This document shows positions 17,801 through 25,824 of a stretch of DNA of 64,000 nt, piece by piece; position 1 is the first letter of the stretch; every line of letters begins with the position of its first letter. The notes beneath the pieces are model-generated. The model saw only the letters and a list, made by a program, of their open reading frames with translations, made no database searches and was not told where the DNA came from. This DNA is from RPQJ01 sp963846315. GTDB taxonomy: Bacteria > Pseudomonadota > Gammaproteobacteria > Steroidobacterales > Steroidobacteraceae. The position numbers and the translations under genes are program-made. The DNA lies in NCBI GenBank assembly GCA_963846315.1, contig CAWJVM010000017.1:124001-188000 (forward strand), read 5' to 3'.

Positions 17801-18357
17801 AGCTCGATCAGTTGTGACGCGTCGTCGATCGCGCGCATGCCGCGGCCGCCACCACCCCAGCTGGCCTTGAGCATCACCGGGTAGCCTACCTGCGCTGCCA
17901 GCTCGAGCACCTTCGCATCGTCCGTTGGCAACGGCGGCGTGGCCGGCATCACCGGAACGCCGGCCGAGGTCGCGAGATCGCGCGCGGTGACCTTGTTGCC
18001 GAGACGGCGCATGATTTCGGGCGTCGGGCCAATGAACAGCAGGCCCGCGTCGGCGCAGGCTTCGGCGAACGTGGGGTTCTCGGAGAGGAACCCGTAGCCC
18101 GGATGGATCGCGTCGGCGCCGCATTCAAGCGCCACCCGCACGATGTCGTCGATGCCGAGGTAGGCCTCGACCGGCCCCTTGCCTTCACCGACCAGGTAGG
18201 CCTCGTCAGCCTTCATGCGGTGGAGCGAGAAGCGGTCCTCCTGCGAGTAGATCGAGACGGTCTTGATCCCGAGTTCGTGCGCGGCGCGCATCACCCGGAT
18301 GGAGATCTCGCCGCGATTGGCGACGAGCAGGGTCTTGATCTTGCGGTGGTGACGCAT
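14890..18357 (-). CDS. pyc: pyruvate carboxylase, single-chain
   Basis: Biotin-dependent enzyme converting pyruvate and bicarbonate to oxaloacetate. The start at 18357 (MRHHRKIKTLLVANRGEIS) gives about 1,155 residues, the normal single-chain length; an ATG at 18435 would add 26. Order: biotin carboxylase N-terminus and ATP-grasp with KASWGGGGRGMR, FIEVNPRIQVEHTVTE, then the carboxyltransferase domain (FTDTTFRDAHQSLLATR, YTGNLSDPRQTKYDL, HFHTHDTSG), then the C-terminal biotinyl domain with AMKMETS carrying the biotin lysine. No frameshift in nearly 3.5 kb. Divergent from the isoaspartyl peptidase gene. Confidence 0.97.
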   Translation of the reverse strand: MRHHRKIKTLLVANRGEISIRVMRAAHELGIKTVSIYSQEDRFSLHRMKADEAYLVGEGKGPVEAYLGIDDIVRVALECGADAIHPGYGFLSENPTFAEACADAGLLFIGPTPEIMRRLGNKVTARDLATSAGVPVMPATPPLPTDDAKVLELAAQVGYPVMLKASWGGGGRGMRAIDDASQLIELVAIARREAKAAFGNDEVYLEKLVRRARHVEVQILGDTHGNLVHLYERDCTVQRRNQKVVERAPSVFLEDAQRLELCELGLRIGRAVGYLNAGTVEFLQDADTGQFYFIEVNPRIQVEHTVTEVVTGIDIVKAQIRIAEGAAIGTAASGVPAQPDIRLTGHAMQCRVTTEDPENNFIPDYGRITAYRSPAGFGIRLDAGTAYSGAFITRSYDSLLVKVTAWAPSSDETIARMDRALKEFRVRGVSTNLRFLEQLVTHEHFRDGSYTTRFIDQTPELFRYPRKRDRATRLLRFVADVIVNGNPEVTGRVRPGRIVDARPPKLPVSAPPPGTKQRLDELGATKFSRWMLEQPQVLFTDTTFRDAHQSLLATRFRTRDLVAIAPAYARLAPDLLSVECWGGATFDVAMRFLRECPWDRLIAFREAMPNLLLQMLLRSANAVGYTNYPDNVVRYFVQQAAKNGVDLFRVFDSLNWVDNMRVAMDAVGESGKLCEAAICYTGNLSDPRQTKYDLKYYVAMAKQLERAGAHILGIKDMAGLCQPRAARTLVKALKEEISIPVHFHTHDTSGIAAASVLAAIDAGCDAVDGALDAMSGLTSQPNLGSIVEALRHGPRESRLDPDNLRVLSNYWEQVRHGYAAFESDMRSGASEVYVHGMPGGQYTNLREQARSLGIDDTRWHEVARAYAQVNEMFGDIVKVTPSSKVVGDMAIMMVTSGLAAGDVADPATDVAFPESVVALFRGDIGQPVGGFPRELQRKILGSVQPSTSRPGEHLPPVDLEQARMQVQEKMPRAISDHEFASWLMYPKVFADYMADRTHFGNVSVLPTRAFFYGLEAGEEITIDLEKGKHLIIRYVATSDVHDDGTRTVFFELNGQPRSVKVQDRSQVAKRPPRRKAELDHPDEVGAPMPGTIATVNVLTGHSVARGDVLVTIEAMKMETSVRAERDGVIAEIVARPGQQVDAKDLLLVLDPATVA

Positions 18358-18503
18358 CGGGTCGGGGAACTCGGCCTGGGGAGACAGTGAGGTGGACGCG
18401 GGCCGCGGTCGGCCGGCGGCGAACGCTGCTTGCAAAATAATACGTGGCGCGGCGCTCTGGTATGGTTCCTTTCCTTCGAACGACCTTTCGCGAAGTCATA
18501 GAC

Positions 18504-19409
18504 ATGCCAGCCATCGCCGTCCACGGCGGCGCGGGAGACATCCCGCCCGCCGAACTCACGCCCGAACGGGAAGCCGCCTACCGCACTGGTTTGGAGCAGG
18601 CGTTGCGTGCCGGGCAACGAATCCTGGAGGCGGGCGGCCCGAGCCTCGATGCCGTCGTCGCGGCGGTGCAGGTGCTCGAGGACAACCCGCTCTTCAATGC
18701 CGGCCGCGGTGCCGTGATCGCTGCCAGCGGTCTCTGCGAGCTCGACGCGTCGGTCATGGATGGACGCGACCTGCGCGCCGGCGCGGTGACCGGCCTGCGT
18801 CACGTGAAAAGCCCGATCGGTCTCGCCCGCCTGGTGATGGACAAGTCGCCGCACGTGATGCTGGCGGGCCAGGGCGCCGAGGAATTCGCGCTCGAGCAGG
18901 GGCTCGAGCCCGTGGCGAACCGCTACTTCGTCACGGAGCGACGCCAGCGCGAACTGGCGACCGCGCTCGGTGCCAGCGCAGACAGTTTCCGCGAATCGCT
19001 GATGGGAACCGTCGGCGCGGTGGCGCTCGATGCCGCAGGCGACCTGGCCGCCGCGACCTCCACCGGCGGCATGACCGCCAAGCGCTGGGGACGCGTCGGT
19101 GACTCCCCGGTGATCGGCGCGGGCACCTACGCAGCCAACGACTGCTGCGCCGTCTCGGCAACGGGTCATGGCGAATACTTCATCCGTGCGACGGTCGCGC
19201 ACGAGATCGCGTCGCTGATCCGTTACGCGGGCAAGAGCGTGAGCGAAGCCGCGGACATCGTGGTCCACGAGCAGTTGAAGCGGATGGGAGGCGAAGGCGG
19301 CGTGATCGTCGTCGGACGAGACGGCACGCTGGCGTTGCCGTTCAACTCACGCGGCATGCTGCGCGGTTCGATCGATGCGCAGGGTCGACTGACGACCGGG
19401 ATTCTCTGA
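18504..19409 (+). CDS. iaaA: isoaspartyl peptidase / L-asparaginase (IaaA type)
   Basis: Ntn hydrolase that cleaves beta-aspartyl dipeptides and asparagine after autocleavage. The start at MPAIAVHGGAGDIP gives 301 residues. Conserved features are HGGAG near the N-terminus, FNAGRGAVI, and the cleavage site MGTVGAVALD, whose threonine (about residue 169) becomes the new N-terminal nucleophile, followed by AAATSTGGMT and GRVGDSPVIGAGTYA. Length is normal. An upstream start at 18444 would add a non-conserved leader and is less likely. Confidence 0.94.
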   Translation: MPAIAVHGGAGDIPPAELTPEREAAYRTGLEQALRAGQRILEAGGPSLDAVVAAVQVLEDNPLFNAGRGAVIAASGLCELDASVMDGRDLRAGAVTGLRHVKSPIGLARLVMDKSPHVMLAGQGAEEFALEQGLEPVANRYFVTERRQRELATALGASADSFRESLMGTVGAVALDAAGDLAAATSTGGMTAKRWGRVGDSPVIGAGTYAANDCCAVSATGHGEYFIRATVAHEIASLIRYAGKSVSEAADIVVHEQLKRMGGEGGVIVVGRDGTLALPFNSRGMLRGSIDAQGRLTTGIL

Positions 19410-19413
19410 CGGC

Positions 19414-19620
19414 TTATCCCGCCGAGCGTTGCTCGCGCGGCTTCTTCACGCGATTGAGCCACACGTCGTGCGGATCCCAAGCCGGCGCCTTGGCGTTCTG
19501 CACGGCGTCAGCGAACGAAGATTCGCCGCTCAAGCGGGAATTGACCTGCACCGGATTGTTCTCGACGCGCGCCGTCGACACCGAACCCAGTTGCTGCTGC
19601 AGCTTGGAAACCATGGACAT
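19414..19620 (-). CDS. small protein of unknown function
   Basis: A 68-residue soluble, polar protein (MSMVSKLQQQLGSVSTARVE ...). I choose the start at 19620 because AAGGA stands about 10 bases upstream; a start at 19686 would give 90 residues with a weaker site. It has no recognised domain. The C-terminal part has AWDPHDVWLNRVKKP, Trp-rich and basic. Convergent with the isoaspartyl peptidase gene and encoded on the same strand as gshA, about 200 bases downstream of it. Confidence 0.55.
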   Translation of the reverse strand: MSMVSKLQQQLGSVSTARVENNPVQVNSRLSGESSFADAVQNAKAPAWDPHDVWLNRVKKPREQRSAG

Positions 19621-19835
19621 GTGCGTCGTTCCTTCGATCGTGGCCGCGTCGTATTGACGACACCGCTTTGCATTCGACTCAGACATGCGACCAGCCTGCC
19701 CCGAATGCGTGACACGACCATGACAGTCGCGTCATCCGGATCACCCCCGGATTGCCAAGCCAATCGCTGGACTTGGTGCACCCTAGTCTACCGAATCAGT
19801 GTCGCGCATCACAGTTCTGCAAAACGTGACGCAGT

Positions 19836-21416
19836 TCACACTGAAAAATACCTGGCCAGGTATTCGTCGAAGGAGATCTTGTCGGTGGCCTCGATGCGCG
19901 CCTGGTGCTCGATCGACTCGGCCGCTTCGGCGGCAAATTCGTCCTGCCGGGATGAATTAGGGGACAACAGATCCTTGAAGTAGGACTGATGGACCTTCGA
20001 CATTCGCAGTGCAAAATGGAAAAACGATTCCTCGTTTGTCCGCATTTCGTGCAAAGAGCGCGCCGATGGCGTCAAAGTAAGGTCGCGGATCTTTTCTTCC
20101 TGCAGTTCTAATGCAGTGCGGTAGGGGTGTTGCGGGTCGCCCTCGTCCAGCAGCTCGCAGAGGCCGCGCATCGAATCAATGATTTCCGCCGCCCAGTCAT
20201 TTAACTTAACGTCGCGCCCGTCGCGCCGCAGCAACAAGCCGGGTCGGCGTCCTTCCCTCGCGACGATGGCGTGGTTGCCGTCGAGCTCCTCCTGCTCCGA
20301 ATTCTCGATCGAGCCGCTGTCGCGCAACACGCAGAACGCGGCGAACGCCTCGAGGAACCGCAGTTTGTTCTGGTTGACGCCCACCGGATCGAAGACGCTG
20401 ACGTCGAGCGAGCGCATTTCGACGTACTGCACGCCGGCACGCTGCAGCGCCTTGGTCGGCCGTTCGCCGCTCTGGGTCACGCGTTTGGGGCGGATGAAAC
20501 TGTAGTACTCGTTCTCGACCTGCAGGATGTTGGCGTTGAGCTGGCGGTATTCGCCGTCGACCTTGACGCCGATTTTTTCGTACTCGGGATTCGGCGTCGT
20601 GATCGCGGCCGACAGGTCACGCACGTAGTGGTCGAGGCTGTTGACCGAGACGCTGAGCCCGGCCTGGCTCTTGTTGCGGTAGCCGAGGTCGCTCATGCGC
20701 AGCGAGGTGGCATACGGGGCGTAGAGGCTGCCGGGTTCGAGCGGCTCCAGGCCGTCGACCTTGCGGCCTTGCAGGAACGACGGGCACAGCGCCGGCGAGT
20801 TGCCGAACAAGTACAGCACGATCCAGCCGTGGCGCCGGTAATTGCGCAGCAGCGAGAAGTACGACTCCGAGCGGAACGCCTGTCCGGCGTCCTTTGGGTG
20901 CAGCACGTCGGCCAGCACCGGCCAGAAATGGTCGGGGAACGAGTAATTGAAGTGCACGCCCGCGATCGCCTGCATCACCCGCCCGTAGCGGTGACCCAGC
21001 CCGTTCCGATAGACGGTCTTCATGCGCCCGACGTTCGATGAGCCAAACTGCGCGATCGGGATGCTGTCGTCGCCCTTGATCGCGCACGGCATGCTCGTGG
21101 CCCAGAGCAGCTCGTCGTCGGGCAGGTTGGTATAGACGAAGCGGTGCAGGTCGGCGAGGTACTGCACCAGCTCCCAGGTGTGGGCGAACGGTGGCGTGAC
21201 CAGCTCGATCAGGGCCTCGGAGTAATCCGTCGTGACGTGCTCGTTGGTCAGCGCCGAGCCCAGGGTTCGCGGATGCGGCGTCCTGGAGATCTGCCCCTTC
21301 GGCGTCACGCGCAGCGATTCCCGCTCCACGCCCTTGAGCCCGCCCTGCAGTACGCCCTTGGCGCGGGCGTTGATGAGGCCGGCAAGGCGTTGTTCGAAGG
21401 CGCGGTCCATTGCCAT
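19836..21416 (-). CDS. gshA: glutamate-cysteine ligase, proteobacterial type
   Basis: First enzyme of glutathione synthesis, joining glutamate and cysteine with ATP. About 526 residues from the start at 21416, the usual size of the E. coli-type enzyme. Recognisable blocks are KGVERESLRV near the N-terminus, TTDYSEALIELVTPP, the GVHFNYSFPDHFWP substrate region, LFGNSPALCPSF, and YVEMRSLDVSVFDPVGV. An in-frame ATG six bases inside is an alternative start. The upstream 320 bases are AT-richer than average and probably hold its promoter. Confidence 0.94.
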   Translation of the reverse strand: MAMDRAFEQRLAGLINARAKGVLQGGLKGVERESLRVTPKGQISRTPHPRTLGSALTNEHVTTDYSEALIELVTPPFAHTWELVQYLADLHRFVYTNLPDDELLWATSMPCAIKGDDSIPIAQFGSSNVGRMKTVYRNGLGHRYGRVMQAIAGVHFNYSFPDHFWPVLADVLHPKDAGQAFRSESYFSLLRNYRRHGWIVLYLFGNSPALCPSFLQGRKVDGLEPLEPGSLYAPYATSLRMSDLGYRNKSQAGLSVSVNSLDHYVRDLSAAITTPNPEYEKIGVKVDGEYRQLNANILQVENEYYSFIRPKRVTQSGERPTKALQRAGVQYVEMRSLDVSVFDPVGVNQNKLRFLEAFAAFCVLRDSGSIENSEQEELDGNHAIVAREGRRPGLLLRRDGRDVKLNDWAAEIIDSMRGLCELLDEGDPQHPYRTALELQEEKIRDLTLTPSARSLHEMRTNEESFFHFALRMSKVHQSYFKDLLSPNSSRQDEFAAEAAESIEHQARIEATDKISFDEYLARYFSV

Positions 21417-21739
21417 GCGGTTATGCGGAGGCTGGAAAAATGGGGTCGACAGGGTAGCAGAGCCTAACGCGGCGATGCTGTCGGCCTGAGACCGGTGGAT
21501 TGGGTCGCGGTCCAATTCAGTTATGTAAAGCCCATAAAATATGTCGTAACCATATGTGAAAATGTTTTTTTGTCTGGAAGCCATGGATAGAGCGCTTCCT
21601 GAGGGCAACGAAGCAGGCGAATTCAAAGGGTTACGAAGTTGGCACGATCGAGCTTGACCCTAGGGCGTAGACGCGGTCGAGCCGTGCCACTTCGACCTTA
21701 ACCGATTGATTTAAATCGGCTTACTGATACGCTTCGAAG
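21417..21739. other. intergenic region between gshA and DUF2845 gene
   Basis: About 320 bases without a gene, with an AT-rich patch around 21525-21570 suited to the divergent gshA promoter. At 21706-21719 is TTGATTTAAATCGG, which matches the FNR/ANR consensus TTGAT-N4-ATCAA at 8 of 10 defined positions and contains the perfect palindrome GATTTAAATC. It lies only 20 bases before the DUF2845 start, which is too close for class II activation of that gene, so it may instead be a repressor site or chance. Confidence 0.4.
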
Positions 21740-22105
21740 ATGAAGTTTTGGCGCGCACTGCCGTCTGTACTGCTCGCAACGGCCCTGCTGGCGGGTGTCG
21801 GACCGGCCGCGGCCGAGGACTCGATGCGCTGCGGCAGCAAACTGGTCAGCCAGGGAGATGGCAAGGACAAAGTCCGCACCCTGTGCGGCGAGCCGACGAG
21901 TGTCGATTTCCAGGGCGTGATTCGACGCGCGCCGCGCTACCAGTACGGTTACGGGTTCAACCGCTACGAGTATTCCGGCCCCGGCGTCGTCGAGATGCCG
22001 GTCGAAGTGTGGACCTACAACTTCGGCACCAGCAAGCTGCTGCGCAAGTTGCGATTCGTCGGTGCCGAACTCGAGGAAATCCGCACCGATGGCTACGGCT
22101 ACTGA
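21740..22105 (+). CDS. DUF2845 family secreted protein
   Basis: A 121-residue protein with a clear signal peptide (MKFWRALPSVLLATALLAGV, cleavage near AAAED) and a DUF2845 domain: MRCGSKLVSQGDGKDKVRTLCGEP, then a Tyr-rich central part and the conserved EVWTYNFG block. It has two cysteines that could pair. The family is periplasmic and of unknown function. Its 3' end overlaps the stop of the convergent DUF885 gene by seven bases. Confidence 0.85.
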   Translation: MKFWRALPSVLLATALLAGVGPAAAEDSMRCGSKLVSQGDGKDKVRTLCGEPTSVDFQGVIRRAPRYQYGYGFNRYEYSGPGVVEMPVEVWTYNFGTSKLLRKLRFVGAELEEIRTDGYGY

Positions 22106-23937
22106 CGGCGCCCTTCGATCCAGCGATTGACGCGTGCCTCGAGCACGGACAAGGGCAGCGCGCCGCCGCCGATAACCTGGGCGTGGAATTGCCTCGCGTC
22201 GAAACGCTCCCCGAGTCGCTGCTCCGCGCGACGGCGTAACTCCAGGATCTTCAGCTGCCCCACTTTGTCCGCGAGCGCTGCGCCGGGACAGGCAATGTAT
22301 CGATCCACCTCGGCGACAATTTCGGCTTCGCCGCTCGCGGTATTCGCGCGCAGATACTCGATCGCGCGCTGACGGCTCCAGCCCTTCGCATGCAGGCCCG
22401 TGTCGACGACCAGGGCCGCCGCACGCCGCAGCTCTGAGTCCAACGCGCCGAACTGGCTGTAGGGATCGGCATACAGGCCGAGTTCGCTGCCGAGCGATTC
22501 CGCATACAGCGCCCAGCCCGCGACGAACGCAGCGTCGTCGCCGAAGCGACGGAACCGCGGCAGGTGGGGTGACTCCTGCGCGAGTGCCGCCTGAAAGTGC
22601 CGCCCCGGGACAGCCACGTTCAGGTACGTCGCATCGACGGCAAAGGACGGGCGCGATGCGAGTTCACTGGTGTTGACGAAGAACACACCGGCCCGTCTGC
22701 CATCGGCGCTCGGTGGAGAATACGAAGCCGCAGCGGCTGCAATCGCGCGAAAGTTCTCGACCGCCCGGATTTCGAAGGTCGCCTTGGGCCGGCGCAGGAA
22801 CAACTCAGGCAATCGCGCATCGACGCGAGCGCGCAGCGCCCCGTAACTTGCGAGCATCGACTGGGCGTTGCCGAACTGGAACTTTGGATCCGTCCGCATC
22901 GCATCGAACACGACGCGCGGCTCCCCCGCGATGCCAAGTGCGCCCTGCAGCCCGACGAGTAGGGCTCGCAGCCTGGCCCCTTCGCGCAGCCCGAGTTGGT
23001 GCACGTCGTCAGGCGTCATGTCCGTCGAGGTGTAATACCGGACGAGGTGCGCGTACCACAGGTCCCCGCTGGGCAGGTTCGACCAGGACACGGTGTCGCG
23101 CGCCTGCGGCAGGTATTCCTGGGCCAGGTAGTCGTGCAGGCGTCGATACGCGGGCAATACCCGCGTCCGCAACTTTTCGTCGTAGGCCTGCAGCAATCGC
23201 CGGCGGTCCGACACGCTCGGACCGGCCGGAAAATTCAGCAGCGGCTGCCAGAAAACCGTTTGTCGCGGGTCCTCGAGCCGGCCGAAGGCCTCGAGCTGCG
23301 GCAGCGTGCGCTCGACCACGATTCTGGGCAGCACGACGCCCTTGGTTACGCCTGCACGCAGGTTGTTGATGGCCTGGTCCACCCAGACGACGAAGCCGTC
23401 CATGCGCGCGAGGAAGTTGTCGTAGTCGCGTGTCGTCCGGAACGGCTGCGCGCCCTTGCCGGATCCAAGTTGCGCAAAGATGCCCGGCCAGTTGGCGAAC
23501 TGGTTGATCGCCAGCAGTTCGCTCGGATACCGGTACCCGCCGATGCTCAGCTCCCGCTGGCGCTCGAACGCCTCGTAGGTGACGCGGTCTTCGCCGGTCA
23601 GTTGCTTCCGATCGATCGCTTGCAGCTTTTCGAGCGATTCCTGCTCGATGCCGAGCGAATCCGCCATCCAGCTCATGCTGAGATAGTCGCCGAAGCGATC
23701 GTCGAAGCGATGGTCGCCGAGCTCCGTGGCCCGAATCGGATTCAACGCCAGGTACTGGTCGAAATAGGTTTCGACGACGCGATACAACGCTGCCGTTTCG
23801 GCGTTGGCTGCGCGCAAGGGTGCGGCCAGCTCGGAGGGCTTTTCCCCAGCGCGTTGCGACGGTGCCGGCGCGAAATCGCACGCCGACACGACAAGCGTGC
23901 CGACCAGCACTGGCCACAGGGCAAATTTTGGCGCCAT
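22099..23937 (-). CDS. DUF885 lipoprotein with degenerate active-site motif
   Basis: A 612-residue DUF885 protein, the second gene of a tandem pair. A lipoprotein signal ends LVVSAC, so it is probably anchored to a membrane. Compared with the upstream paralog, the HEASPGHH motif reads NVAVPGRH and the conserved EGWALY reads AGWALY, while the rest of the fold (LPRFRRFGDD, LYAESLGSELGLYADPY, VVDTGLHAKGWSR) is well kept. The loss of His and Glu at the probable metal site, with the fold retained, suggests a non-catalytic paralog or one with changed chemistry. Confidence 0.87.
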   Translation of the reverse strand: MAPKFALWPVLVGTLVVSACDFAPAPSQRAGEKPSELAAPLRAANAETAALYRVVETYFDQYLALNPIRATELGDHRFDDRFGDYLSMSWMADSLGIEQESLEKLQAIDRKQLTGEDRVTYEAFERQRELSIGGYRYPSELLAINQFANWPGIFAQLGSGKGAQPFRTTRDYDNFLARMDGFVVWVDQAINNLRAGVTKGVVLPRIVVERTLPQLEAFGRLEDPRQTVFWQPLLNFPAGPSVSDRRRLLQAYDEKLRTRVLPAYRRLHDYLAQEYLPQARDTVSWSNLPSGDLWYAHLVRYYTSTDMTPDDVHQLGLREGARLRALLVGLQGALGIAGEPRVVFDAMRTDPKFQFGNAQSMLASYGALRARVDARLPELFLRRPKATFEIRAVENFRAIAAAAASYSPPSADGRRAGVFFVNTSELASRPSFAVDATYLNVAVPGRHFQAALAQESPHLPRFRRFGDDAAFVAGWALYAESLGSELGLYADPYSQFGALDSELRRAAALVVDTGLHAKGWSRQRAIEYLRANTASGEAEIVAEVDRYIACPGAALADKVGQLKILELRRRAEQRLGERFDARQFHAQVIGGGALPLSVLEARVNRWIEGRRQ

Positions 23938-23948
23938 GCGTTGGTTGG

Positions 23949-25775
23949 TCAGCGGCGGGCCGCGATCCAGCGCTCGACCTTTGCTTCGAGCACGTCCATC
24001 GGCACGGCGCCGTCGCTCAGGACCTCGCGATGGAAATCGCGCAGGTCGAACTTTGGTCCGAGCGCCTGCTCCGCCTGGTGGCGCAAGCCCTGGATCCGCA
24101 AGTCACCCACCTTGTAGCCGAGCGCCTGCCCCGGCCAGGCGATGTAGCGCTCGACTTCGGACACGACGTCCGACTCGGCCATGGTCGAGTTGTCGAGCAT
24201 GAACTGGATGGCCTGTTCGCGCGTCCAGCCTTTCGCGTGCAGGCCGGTGTCGACGACGAGCCGCATCGCGCGCAACTGCTCGTCGTTCAGGCGACCGAAC
24301 CACTGGTACGGATCGGTGAAGAGACCGAGTTCCTTGCCGAGCGATTCCGCGTAGAGCGCCCAGCCTTCGACGTACGCAGTGTAGTCGCCGCCGAAGCGGC
24401 GGAAGCGCGGCACGCCCTCGAGTTCCTGCTGGATCGACACCTGGAAGTGATGCCCCGGCGACGCTTCGTGCAACGACAAAGTCTCCATGCCGAACTTCGG
24501 CTGGGCCTTCAGGTTGAAGGTGTTGACGTAGAACACGCCGGGTCGCGAGCCGTCGGCCGAGGGCTGCTGGTAGTACGCGCCCGCCGCGGTCTGCGCGCGG
24601 AACGCCTCCACTTCGCGCACTTCATAGTCTGCCTTGGGAAACACCGAGAACAGCTTCGGCAAGGCCGCATCGATGCGTGTCTTGAGCGTGCGGTACCCGG
24701 CGAGCAAGTCCGCGCCTTGCGTGAAGTAGAACTGCGGATCGGTTTCGAGGAACGTGAAGAACGCCTCGAGGTCGCCCTTGAACCCGGTCTGGATCCGAAC
24801 CTCGTCCATGGCACCGAGGATGCGCTTCACCTCGCTGCGACCGAGCGCGTGGATTTCGTCGGGCGTCAGGTTCGTCGTCGTGTGTTCCTGCACGTAGTAG
24901 GCGTACCACGCCTCGCCATCGGGCAGTGCCGTCCACGCGACGCTGTTGCGCGTCTGCGGCAGGTACTCGTCGCGCACGAAATCGCGCAGGCGCCGGTAGG
25001 CCGGAAGCAGCGTGCCTTCGAGCGTACGCGCGTACTCGGCGGCGAGCCGGTCACGGTCGGCCGCAGAAAATGTCGCTGGAATCTGCTTGATCGGCGCAAA
25101 GTACTGGCTGTCCTGCGCTCGCGGTACGACCATCGTGTCGAGCTGTCCGAGCACTTTTTCCATCACGGGGCGGGGTTGCACGACGCCCGTCCTGGCGCCC
25201 TCGCGCATGTTGACGACCGCCTGGTCCATCCACACGGCAAGGCCTTCGAGCCGCTTCAGCCAGCGCTCATAGTCCGCGACGGTCTGGAACGGCTGGGCGT
25301 TGGTGCCCGAGCCGAGCGCCGGCATCACGGTGAGCAGGCTGCCGGCCTGGTTGATCGGCAGCTGGTGAAAGGGGAAGCGTTCGCCCCGCGCTTCCCGCTC
25401 GCGCTCGTACAGGAAGATGTCGTATGAGATCCGGTCTGCCGGCGAGAGCGCCGTCGGGTCGATTGCGCGGATCGCCCCGAGGTATTTCTGGTTCATCGCG
25501 TGCGCGGCGTCCAGGTACTGCGGCCCGATCGAGTTCGGCAACTGGTCGTCGTAGCGATGGTCGCCGATGTACGTTGCGAGCAACGGATTCGCGCGCAGGT
25601 TGTCCTCGAAATAGCTTTCGAAGAGCTCATCGAGCCGTTGCTTGGTGTCGGTGGCCGCGACGGCGGTCTTCTCGACCGAAGCGGCGTCCAGCGGTGCGGA
25701 CGGCGCCGTGACGCATCCCTGCAGCGCAATCGAAATGGCGATAGTGAGAAGCGTGGTGGCGGTGCGAAGCGACAT
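23949..25775 (-). CDS. DUF885 lipoprotein, intact metallopeptidase-like motif
   Basis: A 608-residue DUF885 protein with a lipobox ending ISIALQGC. The C-terminal half contains LHEASPGHHFQ and YVEGWALYAESLGKEL, the His/Glu motifs that in this family are thought to bind zinc, plus VVDTGLHAKGWTREQAI. The family is predicted to be secreted peptidases. It lies 11 bases upstream of a paralog on the same strand and is probably co-transcribed with it. No frameshift. Confidence 0.9.
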   Translation of the reverse strand: MSLRTATTLLTIAISIALQGCVTAPSAPLDAASVEKTAVAATDTKQRLDELFESYFEDNLRANPLLATYIGDHRYDDQLPNSIGPQYLDAAHAMNQKYLGAIRAIDPTALSPADRISYDIFLYEREREARGERFPFHQLPINQAGSLLTVMPALGSGTNAQPFQTVADYERWLKRLEGLAVWMDQAVVNMREGARTGVVQPRPVMEKVLGQLDTMVVPRAQDSQYFAPIKQIPATFSAADRDRLAAEYARTLEGTLLPAYRRLRDFVRDEYLPQTRNSVAWTALPDGEAWYAYYVQEHTTTNLTPDEIHALGRSEVKRILGAMDEVRIQTGFKGDLEAFFTFLETDPQFYFTQGADLLAGYRTLKTRIDAALPKLFSVFPKADYEVREVEAFRAQTAAGAYYQQPSADGSRPGVFYVNTFNLKAQPKFGMETLSLHEASPGHHFQVSIQQELEGVPRFRRFGGDYTAYVEGWALYAESLGKELGLFTDPYQWFGRLNDEQLRAMRLVVDTGLHAKGWTREQAIQFMLDNSTMAESDVVSEVERYIAWPGQALGYKVGDLRIQGLRHQAEQALGPKFDLRDFHREVLSDGAVPMDVLEAKVERWIAARR

Positions 25776-25824
25776 CGTGGGATTCCTGGCCGAAGGACGA
25801 TCCCGGGATTATAGAGCCGCCCTG

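Noticed and set aside
21640..21660. TGGCACGATCGAGCTTGA as a further sigma-54 promoter
   Set aside because: The spacing between GG and the nearest GC is nine, not ten, and the -12 TTGC is absent.
21706..21719. A functional FNR/ANR activation site for the DUF2845 gene
   Set aside because: Two of ten consensus bases differ and the site is too close to the start codon for the normal activating position.
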